Part shown: positions 46,219 to 57,070 of the stretch, one piece after another
How the letters are laid out: each line of letters opens with the position of its first letter
Position numbering within the stretch: position 1 is the first letter of the stretch
From: Combretum micranthum
Lineage: Eukaryota > Streptophyta > Magnoliopsida > Myrtales > Combretaceae
DNA length: 64,000 nt
Assembly: GCA_024138025.1 (NCBI GenBank)
Contig: JAMXBD010000389.1
Location: 186,001 to 250,000 of the forward strand
Reading direction: 5' to 3'
Translations under genes and position numbers: made by a program
The notes under the pieces: generated by a model
What the model was told of the DNA's origin: nothing
Database searches by the model: none
Seen by the model: only the letters and a program-made list of their open reading frames with translations

Positions 46219-48160
46219 AAAATAATAAAAGGAATTCTTTTCTAAACCAAACTAAATACTCCATAAAGGGAGAATATTAGCATTAAAAGATTTTAGCTCA
46301 ACCATACCTTTTATAAATCTTAAATAGATTCATTATAGACTTTAAAAATCACCTACTAAGAAAGCCTCTTCAAAACTTAAATTTTATAAGTTGTTATTCT
46401 CTTTTCAAAATTAAAATGAAGTTTTACTAAGTTCTAATGTTAACAATTCTTTATTAAGAAAGCTTTTCTTATAAACTTGTCTAAAGAAATTATTCTATCA
46501 CTTGACAAATATTAAGAATAAAACAAGTTTTCAAACCAAGATAAAATCAACTCACTGTTTTGGAAACCAACTTAAAAAAATAAAACTTGCCAAGAAAGTA
46601 AAGTTTTAAAAGTACACCTATTTTCTAAAGAAGAAAAAGGATATAAAAATAAGAGGAAAATATACGTTTAACACAACTTTAAATATTTGACTACACTAAA
46701 AACTTAAGGAATATTTTGAAAAGCTTATTTTCAATCACTAGAAACAGAGTTAGTAAATAACTTAAAGAACAAAATTTTTGAAAATGAATTTACTTTTGAA
46801 AAATGAGAAAATGAAATTATAATAAGAAAACATTTACTCATAGCAACTCAAAAATATTTTTCCTTCTAACAACCCAAAAAGGAGAAATTCTCAAAATTTT
46901 TTATCTTTTAAAACCCCAAAGACAAATTGTTTATGAAATATCAATATTGAGACAACACTACAAAAATCATGCATACAATATGAGTGCCTATATATGTTCA
47001 AAGGATTTTTCAAACTATATATATATATATCCATATATTTTGCTCAAGAATTTTTGAGTAAAGAGAAGTTTGGAAAAATCATATTTTGTAAACTATAAAT
47101 TTGTAATTATTCTGTACCGTAGTATTTTCCAACCCAAATGGCTTTTTATAACAAAAATAACCTTAGAAATTGATAGATCTTTTTGAGTAGGTAGAAAACG
47201 GTATATTATTTGCGTGATTCCGAGTTAAAATGATCAAGTTATGGCTATTTTAAGTTGGAATTATTTTCTATATGAATTTTAACGATCTTATGACATAGTT
47301 TTTGATAAGTACCATAGAATCAATAAGAAATACCCATTATGGGTATTCTTCTTGATTAGGTGACCCCGAGGAGGAGTATTCATACCCGGAGGATTATTTT
47401 GATTAGTGGATTTATCGATTGACTCATCTGTAAGAAAGATAGATTCTCATGGCCAAGTGAGTTTATTTCCTACCTTTTTCGTACTTGGTTGTGCTTATAG
47501 CTAGAGGCACTAGAGGTAGAAAAAGATGAAAATGAATTATGTATGATAATATTGGTTGAAAGAATGTTAACCATATCGAGGCATGAATCATTGTTAATTA
47601 ATTTATATTTTACTATTATTCTATTGGAGTGTGTGCAAATTCTGTGATTACCTTTAAATTACTCTAATCATATACTATGAATTATATTAATTGATTCATG
47701 CATCTCACTTAGTTAGTCTCATTGCATGAGCTGCTATTCTCGATGGGACAAGAGTATAGTAGCCGGGTGTGCAGTAGCTAGAAATCTGCAAGATGGGCGA
47801 TTAGGAGCCTAAAAGAACTATGTTATGATGGGCGAGTAGGAGCCTAAAATAAACTACATGAGTTGGATTTAAAGATGGGTTTTAAAGAGCCTAGAACACC
47901 TAACCCTGTATGGAGGGGTAAATCCATTCAAACATATGATTTCCAGTAGATTATATGTATTGCTTGATCACTTGCTTGATGTATTCATATGCTTGTTAAT
48001 AACTTGCTTGAAATTGTTTATACAAGTACGTTAATTCAGGAATATTCTCACTAAGCTAGTTATGCTTATACTCCGATAGACCTTTGTTGTAACAGGACTA
48101 TATCTTTTATGCCCGAAGACTTCATATACTCAAGAGGGACTATATCTTTGGGACGTGACA

Positions 48161-48580
48161 CATATTGGGATGAAGTTATGAACTACCACCTTGACATTGA
48201 GAGATATCATGTGATCCATTACACCACATACAAATTACTGGAGAAGAGAAATATGGATCTACATATGGGTATCCTATACATTCTTCCATTTTTCCAAACG
48301 CTATTTCCACTGGCATTCCCATCAATTATCCTTCGGTAGCTGACTCTAGCATTATCCTATCATGGGCTTCTATTCCTCTAAGGAATACTAATAGTTGAGA
48401 CAAAGCGGGTAATCCATGATAGAGGCAATTACGCATCAAATTACGGTATCTTCCCCATGCATTTGACATAGGCTCTCCCTTATACTGCTTGAAAGAAAAT
48501 ATTTCTAATTGCAGCTCTTTAGTACAACAAAATTGGAAGACGGGTGCTTCTGAATTATCCATCTCTTGTTCTTCAAGCAC
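48161..48580 (-). pseudogene. C gag remnant with zinc knuckle
   Basis: The frame 48580-48326 encodes gag core fragments (FSFKQYKGEPMSNAWGRYRN, LPALSQLLVFLRGI) that align in order with B gag. The roughly 150 N-terminal residues expected are missing. Further left a C-x2-C-x3-H-x4-C knuckle (CMWCNGSHDISQC) is encoded around 48195-48245, then a stop, then the L2 insertion. Continuation is at 42259. The protein is truncated and broken. Confidence 0.75.
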
Positions 48581-48744
48581 CTGAAAAGAGAAAATGAAAA
48601 ATGAGTAGATTATATAAATATATAGAGATTAGTATGTGCAGATAAAGAAGAAAGCGATTTTTTTATGTTGCAATTTTCTTTTTAGATTTTTCAAATAAAG
48701 CCTAGTCTACAAAAGTCCTGAAAATTGAAAGTAGCACCGATCAC
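48581..48744 (-). other. C leader with acceptor-like site
   Basis: Between primer site and gag remnant. On the minus strand it ends in a long pyrimidine stretch and TTTTCAG directly before GTGCTTGAAGAAC (about 48582), so the missing gag N-terminus may reflect capture of a spliced or internally deleted RNA. This is inferred only. Confidence 0.4.
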
Positions 48745-48762
48745 TCCCCGTCAACGGTGCCA
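48745..48762 (-). promoter_or_regulatory. Primer binding site of C (tRNA-Asp type, two mismatches)
   Basis: The minus strand reads TGGCACCGTTGACGGGGA, differing at two positions from the Asp site in B. It lies six bases inside the 5' LTR. Confidence 0.85.
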
Positions 48763-48768
48763 AAATAC

Positions 48769-50443
48769 TGATCACGCCTTTTTTGTAAGTGCTTTTTAAA
48801 ACACTTTTTAGTCTTTTTTGAAATTCCTTTTAAAGCACAATTATTAACCGAAAGTGTATCGAGTGCTTGTGTAGTAATAAAATTTCGGTGAATATCGAGT
48901 CGAATCCACAAGAAGTGAGGATTAGCTATCAACTATATCAATCTAAATCATAGCTAGGCAAATCAAAATGTGTTTCTATTTTTTATTTTCTTTTAATAAA
49001 ACTAAACTACAGAAAAATCTTGGATTTCCACACCTCAAATATAATTAGGTTTAGAGCCAATCAAATCTAGAAATAAATTAAATGTTTACTATTGACCAAG
49101 AAATGCTTGCAAATCCAAATTGTCAATGGGTTAGTATTATCAATCAATTAAGCACTTGATAAAAACCCCTTTTTCCAAAGTAAGCAATTATCCTTGGTTA
49201 ACCAATCAATGTTCTCTATTCCTAGGAAAGTGTTGATTGATTAATCTATTCAATTTACCAAACCCTAATTGAATTTAAATCCATATCTCTATGTGATTTC
49301 AAATCCAAATTAGCTATTCACAAAACTATTAGAAAGGAATTTTCCAATTTCAATCCTAATATATCATGGATTCTAGATCTAAGCCAAAATTGCATGATAT
49401 GTGAAATAAGATCAACAACTCGTTTACATACAGTTATTCAATCAATAACAGGGATCATCAATTATGTAAATCAGATCTACAACTCAAAACCCTAACTAAG
49501 ATCAAAGGAAGAAGCTTTAAACATCATCCAAGATATAAACATAAGAAAAAGAACAAAATCACCTTGTCAAAATAATCCTGTTCTTGAAATCTAAATCCAA
49601 ATGACGTTATCTACTTGAATCGCGATGTGGAATCCATAAACAAATTAAAATAAAAAGTTTTCTAGTGTTCTACCCTAATCTAGATCTAGGAGCAAGGGGA
49701 GAATTTGTATTTTTCGTGCCTAAGGTTTTTTCTTTTTTCAAATGATCAGCAAAGAGACGTTTAAAATATGAAGGGTTGCAGAGGAGTAACGCCGGCATTA
49801 AAGGCCAGTGGCCTTGAATTAAATATGACCGGCCTTTAATGTGAAAATTAATTGCCGAGAGCAGTAATAAAAAATACGCCGTCTTCAACATTGGCGGCGT
49901 AACCGTTTCAGTTGCCAGCATACAATGAAAAGTCACAAACCGCTTGATTTTCCCTTGTGAACGCTGGCAGCTTTGATTTCTCACTGTGCCGGTGTATCTT
50001 TAAAATTGCAGAAGCAGGCTTAATTTCTTCTTCAACACAAGCAACGTTCGATCCAACTTTAAAAATTTTCATTTTGTACATGCGCAACACCGGTTCAAAC
50101 TCGGCAACATAGCCAAGGATTTTGCCAGTGTATGTATAAAAATTTGCAGCACTAGTAAAGATTTCTTCTAAGCTGGCGGTGTTGCTATTTTATGATGAAG
50201 GCTGCTTGTTTTACATTTCAAGGCCGGCGGTGCTGAATTGCAAAAGTGCCGGTGTTGCTTTTGGTCTTGCCCAAAATTGTATAAATCTTCTCTAATTTGC
50301 TTGAATTTGTATTCTAAATCCTCAATGACCTAAAATAACAATTTAAGAACATTTAAGTACCATTTCTAATTGATTTATATAAAATCTATAACATACAAAC
50401 ATGATTTGATTAATGAAAATTTGAGTAATATATGACTTTATCA
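48769..50443 (-). repeat. C 5' LTR (1675 bp)
   Basis: Colinear with 30971-32651 but visibly diverged (point changes and small indels), so C is older than B. It contains repeated motifs such as AACGCTGGCAG, GTGCCGGTGTAT and TTGCCAGTGTAT between about 49785 and 50270. Confidence 0.92.
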
Positions 50444-53169
50444 AGCACAAGCATTAGTACAAAACTTAAGGAAGTAAACTTGCTTGGCCATGATGTAAAA
50501 AAGGTCCTAATCAAAGTAATCTTTAGGATACGAGACTTCTCCTTCCTCGTCACCTAAGTAAAAGAAATAACTGGAATGAGTATTTCATGGAAGCTTTGCT
50601 TACATTTTCTAATTCCAGTCAGATTGCAGAAATTCCAACTTAAAACGGCAATAACTTGCTCATTTTAACTCGGAATTTCACATGAAAGATATCATTTTCT
50701 ATCTACTCGAAAATATCTATCTATTTATAAGGCTATTTTTGTCATAAAAAGTCATTTAGGTTCTAAGATGGTACAATATAGAATAGTTACGAAAATCCCA
50801 AACATTAAATTATAACTTTTCAAAATTTTACTTCATCTAAAAATTCTATAAGAAATACATAGATATTTATATAGTTGAAAAATCTTTGTAATACATATAT
50901 AAGCTCATATTATATGTATGATTCTAATGATGTTGTCTCAACAATGATCTTTTTATAAAACAACTTGTCTTAGGAGTTTAAACAAGTGAAACTTGACAAA
51001 TTTATTTTAAGTTGTTGGAAAGAAAACTAAAAACTTTTGAGTTATTGTAAGTGGGTGATTTTTTATTATAATTATTTTTCCTTAACTTTTAAAGGATACA
51101 TTAAATTCCCTATCAAGTTATCTTCTAACTTTTATTCTTAAGTGGATTTTTATCTAGTGAGTTGATTTTTACTTAACTTGAAAAACTTATCTAGTTCTTA
51201 GTTTTTATTAAAGTGTTGATGATAATCTTATAAATAATTTTTTAAGAAAAATTTGCATCGCAAAGAATTATCAATAATAAATTTTATTCTTGGTAGTTTG
51301 AAAAGAGAGTAATGAAACTACTTAGTTAAATTTTGAAAAAGTTTTACATAATATTAACACTAAATTTATAATGAACTTATCTAAATTTTTTAAGAGAATT
51401 TTGTTATAACACAATACTAAGTCTTTAATGGAAAATTTTTCCTAAGTGACATAAATCATTTTTATAAAGAGCTTAGTCTTATTTTCTTTATCAAAGGAAG
51501 AGCTTCTTTTATTAAGACAATAACAATATAATCATGGATGCCTATGAGCTTGTAGATAAGTAACATGGTAAAAAAAAAAAAAAACCATATGAAAGATAAA
51601 AGACATGTAAATAAAGTAAACACATAATAAAAGTCAAGTATTGGAAATCCTAACTTGAATCAAGGCTTCCTGAACTTAGACATGGGCCAATTAGTAAAGA
51701 AAAATAAGAAAAAGGTTGCTTTGACTTGATAAGGACAAGTTTAAGACTAGAAAGATTAATCTTAATTAAATTGCAAGAAATATCAAAGCATGAATAAATA
51801 AAAGTTATGCTAGTGAGCTTATAGGCTCTAAGAATATATATACACATAAATATACTCAGTAATATATAGAAGTTGGATTAGGTGCAACAATAAAACATAA
51901 TAATATAACAATAACAATAATAATACTTGAACATTATTGAACCAGATATGAACATATTTTTACTTCCATAATACCCATGGGGTTAGGAAACATACACTAT
52001 AGTCATGTTATGTAAACATGAATATGAAGATAGTTTTAGGATTTTTTACCTAAGATTATTTTTTGGTTGGAAAAGAAATTAAGTATTGGTAGATAGTTTT
52101 ATGGAAAGAAGAGAGAGTTGGGAAGAGAATTTTGGAGAGAAAAGTTTGAGAGGAAAATTTGATAGCCTGCACGGGTCGATACGTACAGCGCCTAGTATCC
52201 ATCGTTTACGGCTAGGACTAATGGGGTTTAAGTGAAATGAAAATGCGTGAAAGAAGTGGAGAGAGAGGTGATATTTATAGAGATTTGTGGAGGGAAATTG
52301 TTGTAATAAATTAAATATATATATAAAAAGAAAAAAGAAAAACAGATGGATGATAGAGAGAGGGAGCCGACGTGATTTAGAGAGAGATATTTTATTAAAT
52401 TTTTTACTTTTGTAATGAAAAGAAATTAAAGTGTAAGAGAATTTATGTAAAAAGTATTATGGAGAAAGTAAATTGTAAGTAATAAATATGTAAGATGTAA
52501 GAAGTAGGTAGTAAGAAAAAGTAAAGATAAATGAATAGTAGAAATTGTACAATGAATAGTAGACTAGACAATTAAATTATCGATAGTAAAAAAAAATAAA
52601 AATAAAAGTACTATATATGATATTTTTAAATATCGAAAAATTATGAAATTGATATTTTACGAATCTTTGTTAAAGTACGAGTTTAAACATATTTTCGAAT
52701 AACTTTTAATATCGTGAGAACTAAAATACGTTTTTTGAGAACTAATCCCATTTAGGTTCTGAACTATCAAATTTTTGACGAATCTGAACCTTTTAAGCTA
52801 TCTTATATTATTCCGAACTATAATATATCATTATCTCATTTATATTGTTCTTAAGTTTCGAGCGCAGGATTGCCGGAGTTAAAACTACTAGTATGCCTTG
52901 ATCCTTGTTGACTTTTGAAGTTCCAATTTGATTGGAGTTGGGGTTTACTCTAAATTTACCTTAAAATTGAGGGGTTTATATTCCATACCTTATATTCAAT
53001 CTAGATATCATGTGACAAAAGAAAAGTGACACAAGTTACGGATTAGGTAAAAATCGGATTGCCAATCTTCGCTTAGTTTGGGTAAATATAATATCTTGCT
53101 AAAGGTTGCTATTTTTTGTTGACCCAAAAAATGGTTTTAGGTCAATAGCCAACATTAAGTGAACTTACA
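50444..53169 (-). repeat. L3 (right piece): reversed long-LTR family L
   Basis: Resumes after C with AAGCATTAGTACAAAAC, paralleling L4 from about 58105. On the minus strand it has TATAAATA at 52279-52272 with upstream CT-rich sequence, and ends near 53169 at TTACA (minus-strand TGTAAG start). A short segment at about 52170-52220 (GCCTGCACGGGTCGATACG) is not seen in other L copies. Noncoding. Confidence 0.75.
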
Positions 53170-53821
53170 AGGTCACAGACAAAAGAATGAAAAAAAAAAA
53201 GTATCATGGACTAAATTTAAATAAGTCCAGTGAAATAATATATATTTTTCATTATTTATCTTAATTTGTAAAGAATAATAAATAAATAAAAATCATTAAG
53301 AACAATAATAATTCCTAATTGAACTAAGAATTCTTATGTTAATAAATTAATTTATAATTAATTTATCCCTAATAAGATGAGGGGCACTAATGTCATTATT
53401 CATACCGACATTAGTATAAATAAAACATAAGCGGTTTCTTTTAGGGTTAACGATATGCACTATTGACATTAGACTAATAGAGAAAATATGTGAACCTGAA
53501 AAGAGAGAAACACGAGAGTCGTGGGTAAAAATTTTCCAATCAGATCTAGAAGTGTTATAAATAATGTTAGTACATGAAGGATCCTTTTGAAGGCATGCTC
53601 ATTCATGTGGATACTATAGAGGACGGTTATGAGATCGTGATGCCTACATATCTAATTTGCCGATCAATACCGAAAATCGAATTAAGGTATAATGGAATTT
53701 GATTTAATCTCTCTTTGTTTTAATTTAATTGAATCGCATGGATCTGGTTTGGGAATTTAGTTTTTTTTTTTTTTTAATTTCCACTGCAAGATTCAAATTT
53801 TAGATCTCTAAATTCCCAACA
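53170..53821 (+). repeat. F (right piece): copia-like LTR end
   Basis: Resumes with AGGTCACAGACAAAAG and ends GCATGGATCTGGTTTGGG...TTCCCAACA (53821), a typical copia LTR end. Together with the left piece this gives about 1.29 kb. The bases flanking the joined LTR (AACTC and AGCTT) agree at only three of five positions, so a target duplication is doubtful. Confidence 0.6.
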
Positions 53822-55035
53822 AGCTTGGTTAAACTTGCTAAGCAGTGTGTCAGATTCCTTTGGATAGGTATTCAAACAATGGAATGGGGAAGGATCCTAT
53901 GGTACTGCTGCACGATAGGGCGGATGATGGTGATGGCCCTTATAGAATCCGTAGCATATTTATTGAGGCAGACCTTAGTGAGCTTTGACGTGTTGAAATG
54001 CAAGGTTGCTCTAGGGATTAGGAGATCTCGCTTCCTTTTCGATTAGATCGAGTTTGCTTGCTGGAAAGGCAGATGTTCACCCCGTATGATAAGGTGTTTA
54101 GTTTTGGCTTGAGGATGCCATTTTCTCCCTTTTAAAAGGGGTTTTTCAACCACCATCGACTTTCCTCTACACATATGCTTTCAAATTTCTAGCATCTTCT
54201 CGTGGCCTTTGAGGCTTTGTGCCTTAGCTTGCATGTGAGGCCCATTCTGGTTCTATTCTTAGGTATTATTCTTTCAATAAGTCTAATAAAGGATAGTGGC
54301 ATCTTGCGAGGCGGCCTAAGATCCCATCATGCTTTTTGATGGCCTCATATGCTCTAGTGGTCAACATTGGAAGAAAAGTTTCTAGATCATTTGTATCAAA
54401 GAGGGTTCCTAACACCAGTTTGATTTTTGGCAAAGGTGGTGCAAGCCTATACGTTCCATAATGCCATCAAGGATAAGGCCTCACAATACTAATGCCGAAA
54501 AGGCTATTGATGAGTTTATGGGGACGTGAGGTGGGAGGCCATTGGATGTTGAGCTCATGGTCAAGAACTTCTTGAGAGGGAGGCTTGCTGCTATTAGAGT
54601 TGTGGCATGATTCTTCGAATGTAAACATAGTCTATCCTTCTCCCTCACTGCCTATTGAGTCGAGTTCTAGAAGGAGGATGTCGTTGTTTTGTGACTGATT
54701 CGTGGCTTCCAAGTGTTTGAGCCCCATTGGGTAGGTGTTCATTTCTTCTATTAACCCCTTGTTGTTTTTGTTTTAGAGCCTGAAATGGAGGTGATGCATG
54801 TGAGCAATATTCTTACTGATCTGTTAAAGAAAAGGAAGAAAGTTCCTACTAAGAGGAAGGCGCCTATGAAGAAGTGAGCAGTTGAGGTCAACGTGCAAGT
54901 TAAGGAGGTCGGCATGCAGATGGTCGAGGTGAATACACCCAACTAAGGAGGTGCCATTCCTACTTTCGGTTTGGATGCTCAACTTGGGAAGACTTTACCA
55001 CGCATTTGATCTCTTGATGCATAGTGCTGGGCTAA
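53822..55035 (+). pseudogene. M (right piece): PF04195-like (putative gypsy-type transposon) gag pseudogene
   Basis: Many stops and frame changes. Still, the pieces FTPYDKVFSFGLRMPFSP (near 54072-54125), then LLKGVFQPPSTFLYTYAFKF one frame over, resemble the conserved core of PF04195 proteins found in plant gypsy-type elements. Further right, KKRKKVPTKRKAPMKK (about 54829-54875) is a basic stretch of the sort that follows this domain. The family call is by eye and not a search. No known activity can be claimed. Confidence 0.45.
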
Positions 55036-55494
55036 TATAAACCCCCTAATTTTTGCATAACCTAATTTTGATAATTGGCAATAATAAGATATAAAGTCTT
55101 CAAGAAGCTTTAAGAAAAGTCACCAAAAATCACTCTCGATTTTTCAAGGCTTAAGAATATTAAAATAGAAACAATTAAATTATAGTTTAAGAAATAACAA
55201 TCATTATCAAAAAAATTTTGCCTTAACCTTTTTATGATCAATGAGTGATGATAAATCAAGGAATTAATTATTAGGGTTTTAGTAAACTTAAATGAATTAT
55301 CAACCAATTTGGAAAAATAATTAGAAAAACAATAAATATACCTAAAAATTTCTCAAATAAGGAATATTGTAATTTAATCACTAAGCAAAACTTTAATTTC
55401 AACAAATAAAGATAAATATATCTCTAGATTCATCAAACACATAGAATCAAACAATGTCTAACAACTAAATTTCCAAAACAATCACAAATAAATA

Positions 55495-55502
55495 TTTATT
55501 AT
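55495..55502. repeat. hAT target-site duplication (left)
   Basis: TTTATTAT here and at 56244-56251, a perfect 8-bp duplication. Confidence 0.9.
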
Positions 55503-56243
55503 TAGGGATGTAAGCGGGCGGGTTTTTATAGGGCACCCGACCCGCCTAACTCGATAAATACCCTATAGGGTAATAGTCTTTAGGATTTGGGATAGGTTTT
55601 GGGATCAATAATAAAACTCTATAGGGATTTGGGACAAGCATAAAACCGTTAGGAAACCGAACCCGTTTAAATATATAAATATATATTATGTTTAGCTAAA
55701 GTCTTTGAAATTAACCAGCTATGCTTCATTAATTATAAAGTTATTTTTTTCTTTTTTATTAAATCATTGAGAATAAGTAAAAATCCTTAGGACAGTAAAC
55801 TAATACTCTATGGTCTCCACTTTTAGTCTTGGTCTTAGCTCACTTTCGTCAAATTCAAGCCTCTCACTACCGTTGCCACACTATTTTATTCAATGATTTT
55901 CTTCTTATGAAAATGATTGAGATTTTATAGAGGATTGCATGAGTAATGATAAGAGCTTTTTTCTTAGCCTATAAAGTGGGAAAGGATCGGAAATAGAAAA
56001 AGATGAAAAAAAAAACATTTATAATGACGTTTGTAAATATTTTATTATGTAATGATTCTAATTTTATATCGGGTTTCAGGTTCAGGTTAGGGTTCGGGTA
56101 CCTTATAGGGTTTGTCTAGCGGGTTTTGGGTTCATGGACAAAACCTATAGCGTTTGGTACGGGTTTTAGGAATCATATTGGGTATCGGGTTTGGGTTCGG
56201 GTTATAGTATACTCGTCCCAAACCCGTCCCGGTTGTATTCCTA
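55503..56243. mobile_element. Non-autonomous hAT-type DNA transposon (741 bp)
   Basis: The left end TAGGGATGTAAGCGGGCGGG and right end (reverse complement TAGGAATACAACCGGGACGG) form imperfect terminal inverted repeats. An exact 8-bp duplication TTTATTAT flanks them, which is the signature length for hAT elements. Subterminal regions are rich in GGGTTTGGG / CGGGTTCGGG motifs in both halves. No transposase frame is present. Confidence 0.88.
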
Positions 56244-57070
56244 TTTATTATGAACTTATAATTAAAAATAATCATAACCCCTTAAATAAACTAAGAACAC
56301 CACCTCTTTTAGTAAGTAAAAATTTTTAGAAGTCACTCAAATCATGTATATAATTCATTACATATGGAAATATTCAAAATATAACACAAGTAATTATAAT
56401 AAAATACAAAAGCTCTAAAATTGATACCCATAAAATATTCTCCTTTACTAATTTAATCATGTGCTTATTTTGGGCACATGATACGAACTATTACTACAAT
56501 TTACAATAGTAGAAGTACTATTAATAACGTTAAAAGTGTACTATGATTAACAATATACGTTGTAGTAAAAAAACAATAAATAATGATAATAAAAACAACA
56601 ACAATAACAAAATTATTTTGTCATATAACAAGTAACACTATACTTGATCCACATATTAAAACAATTATGAAAATTAACAATATTATTACTAATATTACAT
56701 TAATCATGATAATTTATCAACTTGTAACAATGCGATAAGATTCTTATCCAACATTACAATTATGATAAGTACATTTATAATTTAATAATTATAGTAATAG
56801 TTTATACATAATCATAATATCAATACAACCTATAACATAATAAGACCCTAAGACCAATTAAGAAAACTTACAATTATTGGCATGAAGTACGTTTTTGACA
56901 AATCATTTGCTATGACAAATACCGTATCAAGATAATTATAATAAAGAAGTAAAAATGGAAATCAAGAAAATATGATGATATTAGTCAAATAATATAGACC
57001 GAAATCATATAAGAAGATTAATTAAAATTTTAATAAAATACATCATAAACTAAAAAATTTGCATTAGAAT

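Larger units (their letters stand above)
42260..48160 (+). repeat. L2: long-LTR family L inserted in the gag of C (contains LTR D)
   Basis: Starts TGTAAGCCCCCG (42260) and ends GGGACGTGACA (48160). TATAAATA at 43093-43100 is followed by CCCCC and a CT-rich leader, as in L1. The interior is AT-rich and noncoding; it is split by D at about 44113-46218. Flanking bases are ACATT and CATAT(T), a degraded duplication. Without D it would be about 3.8 kb, similar to L4 (3.5 kb). Probably a solo LTR. Confidence 0.8.
30971..50443 (-). mobile_element. C: Athila-type gag-protease retrotransposon carrying two nested insertions
   Basis: The LTRs are 30971-32651 and 48769-50443 (1681 and 1675 bp). On the minus strand they start TGATAAAGTCATA and end GCGTGATCA. 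The primer site is at 48745-48762 and a perfect AGCAC duplication flanks the element. The interior runs right to left: gag remnant (48161-48580), linker and protease (42259-41422, then 34776-34230), noncoding tail (34229-32652). Without its insertions (L2 with D at 42260-48160, and B at 34782-41416) the element would be about 6.9 kb. There is no RT, RNase H or integrase, so it is a non-autonomous element of the Athila lineage. Confidence 0.92.

Noticed and set aside
48109..48339. Plus-strand 76-codon open frame
   Set aside because: It straddles the L2/C junction and is antisense to the gag zinc-knuckle remnant, which is the real coding signal.
53825..54046. 73-codon open frame at the start of the right M piece
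   Set aside because: It shows no motif and is probably not in the frame of the PF04195-like fragments that follow; treated as part of the M pseudogene.
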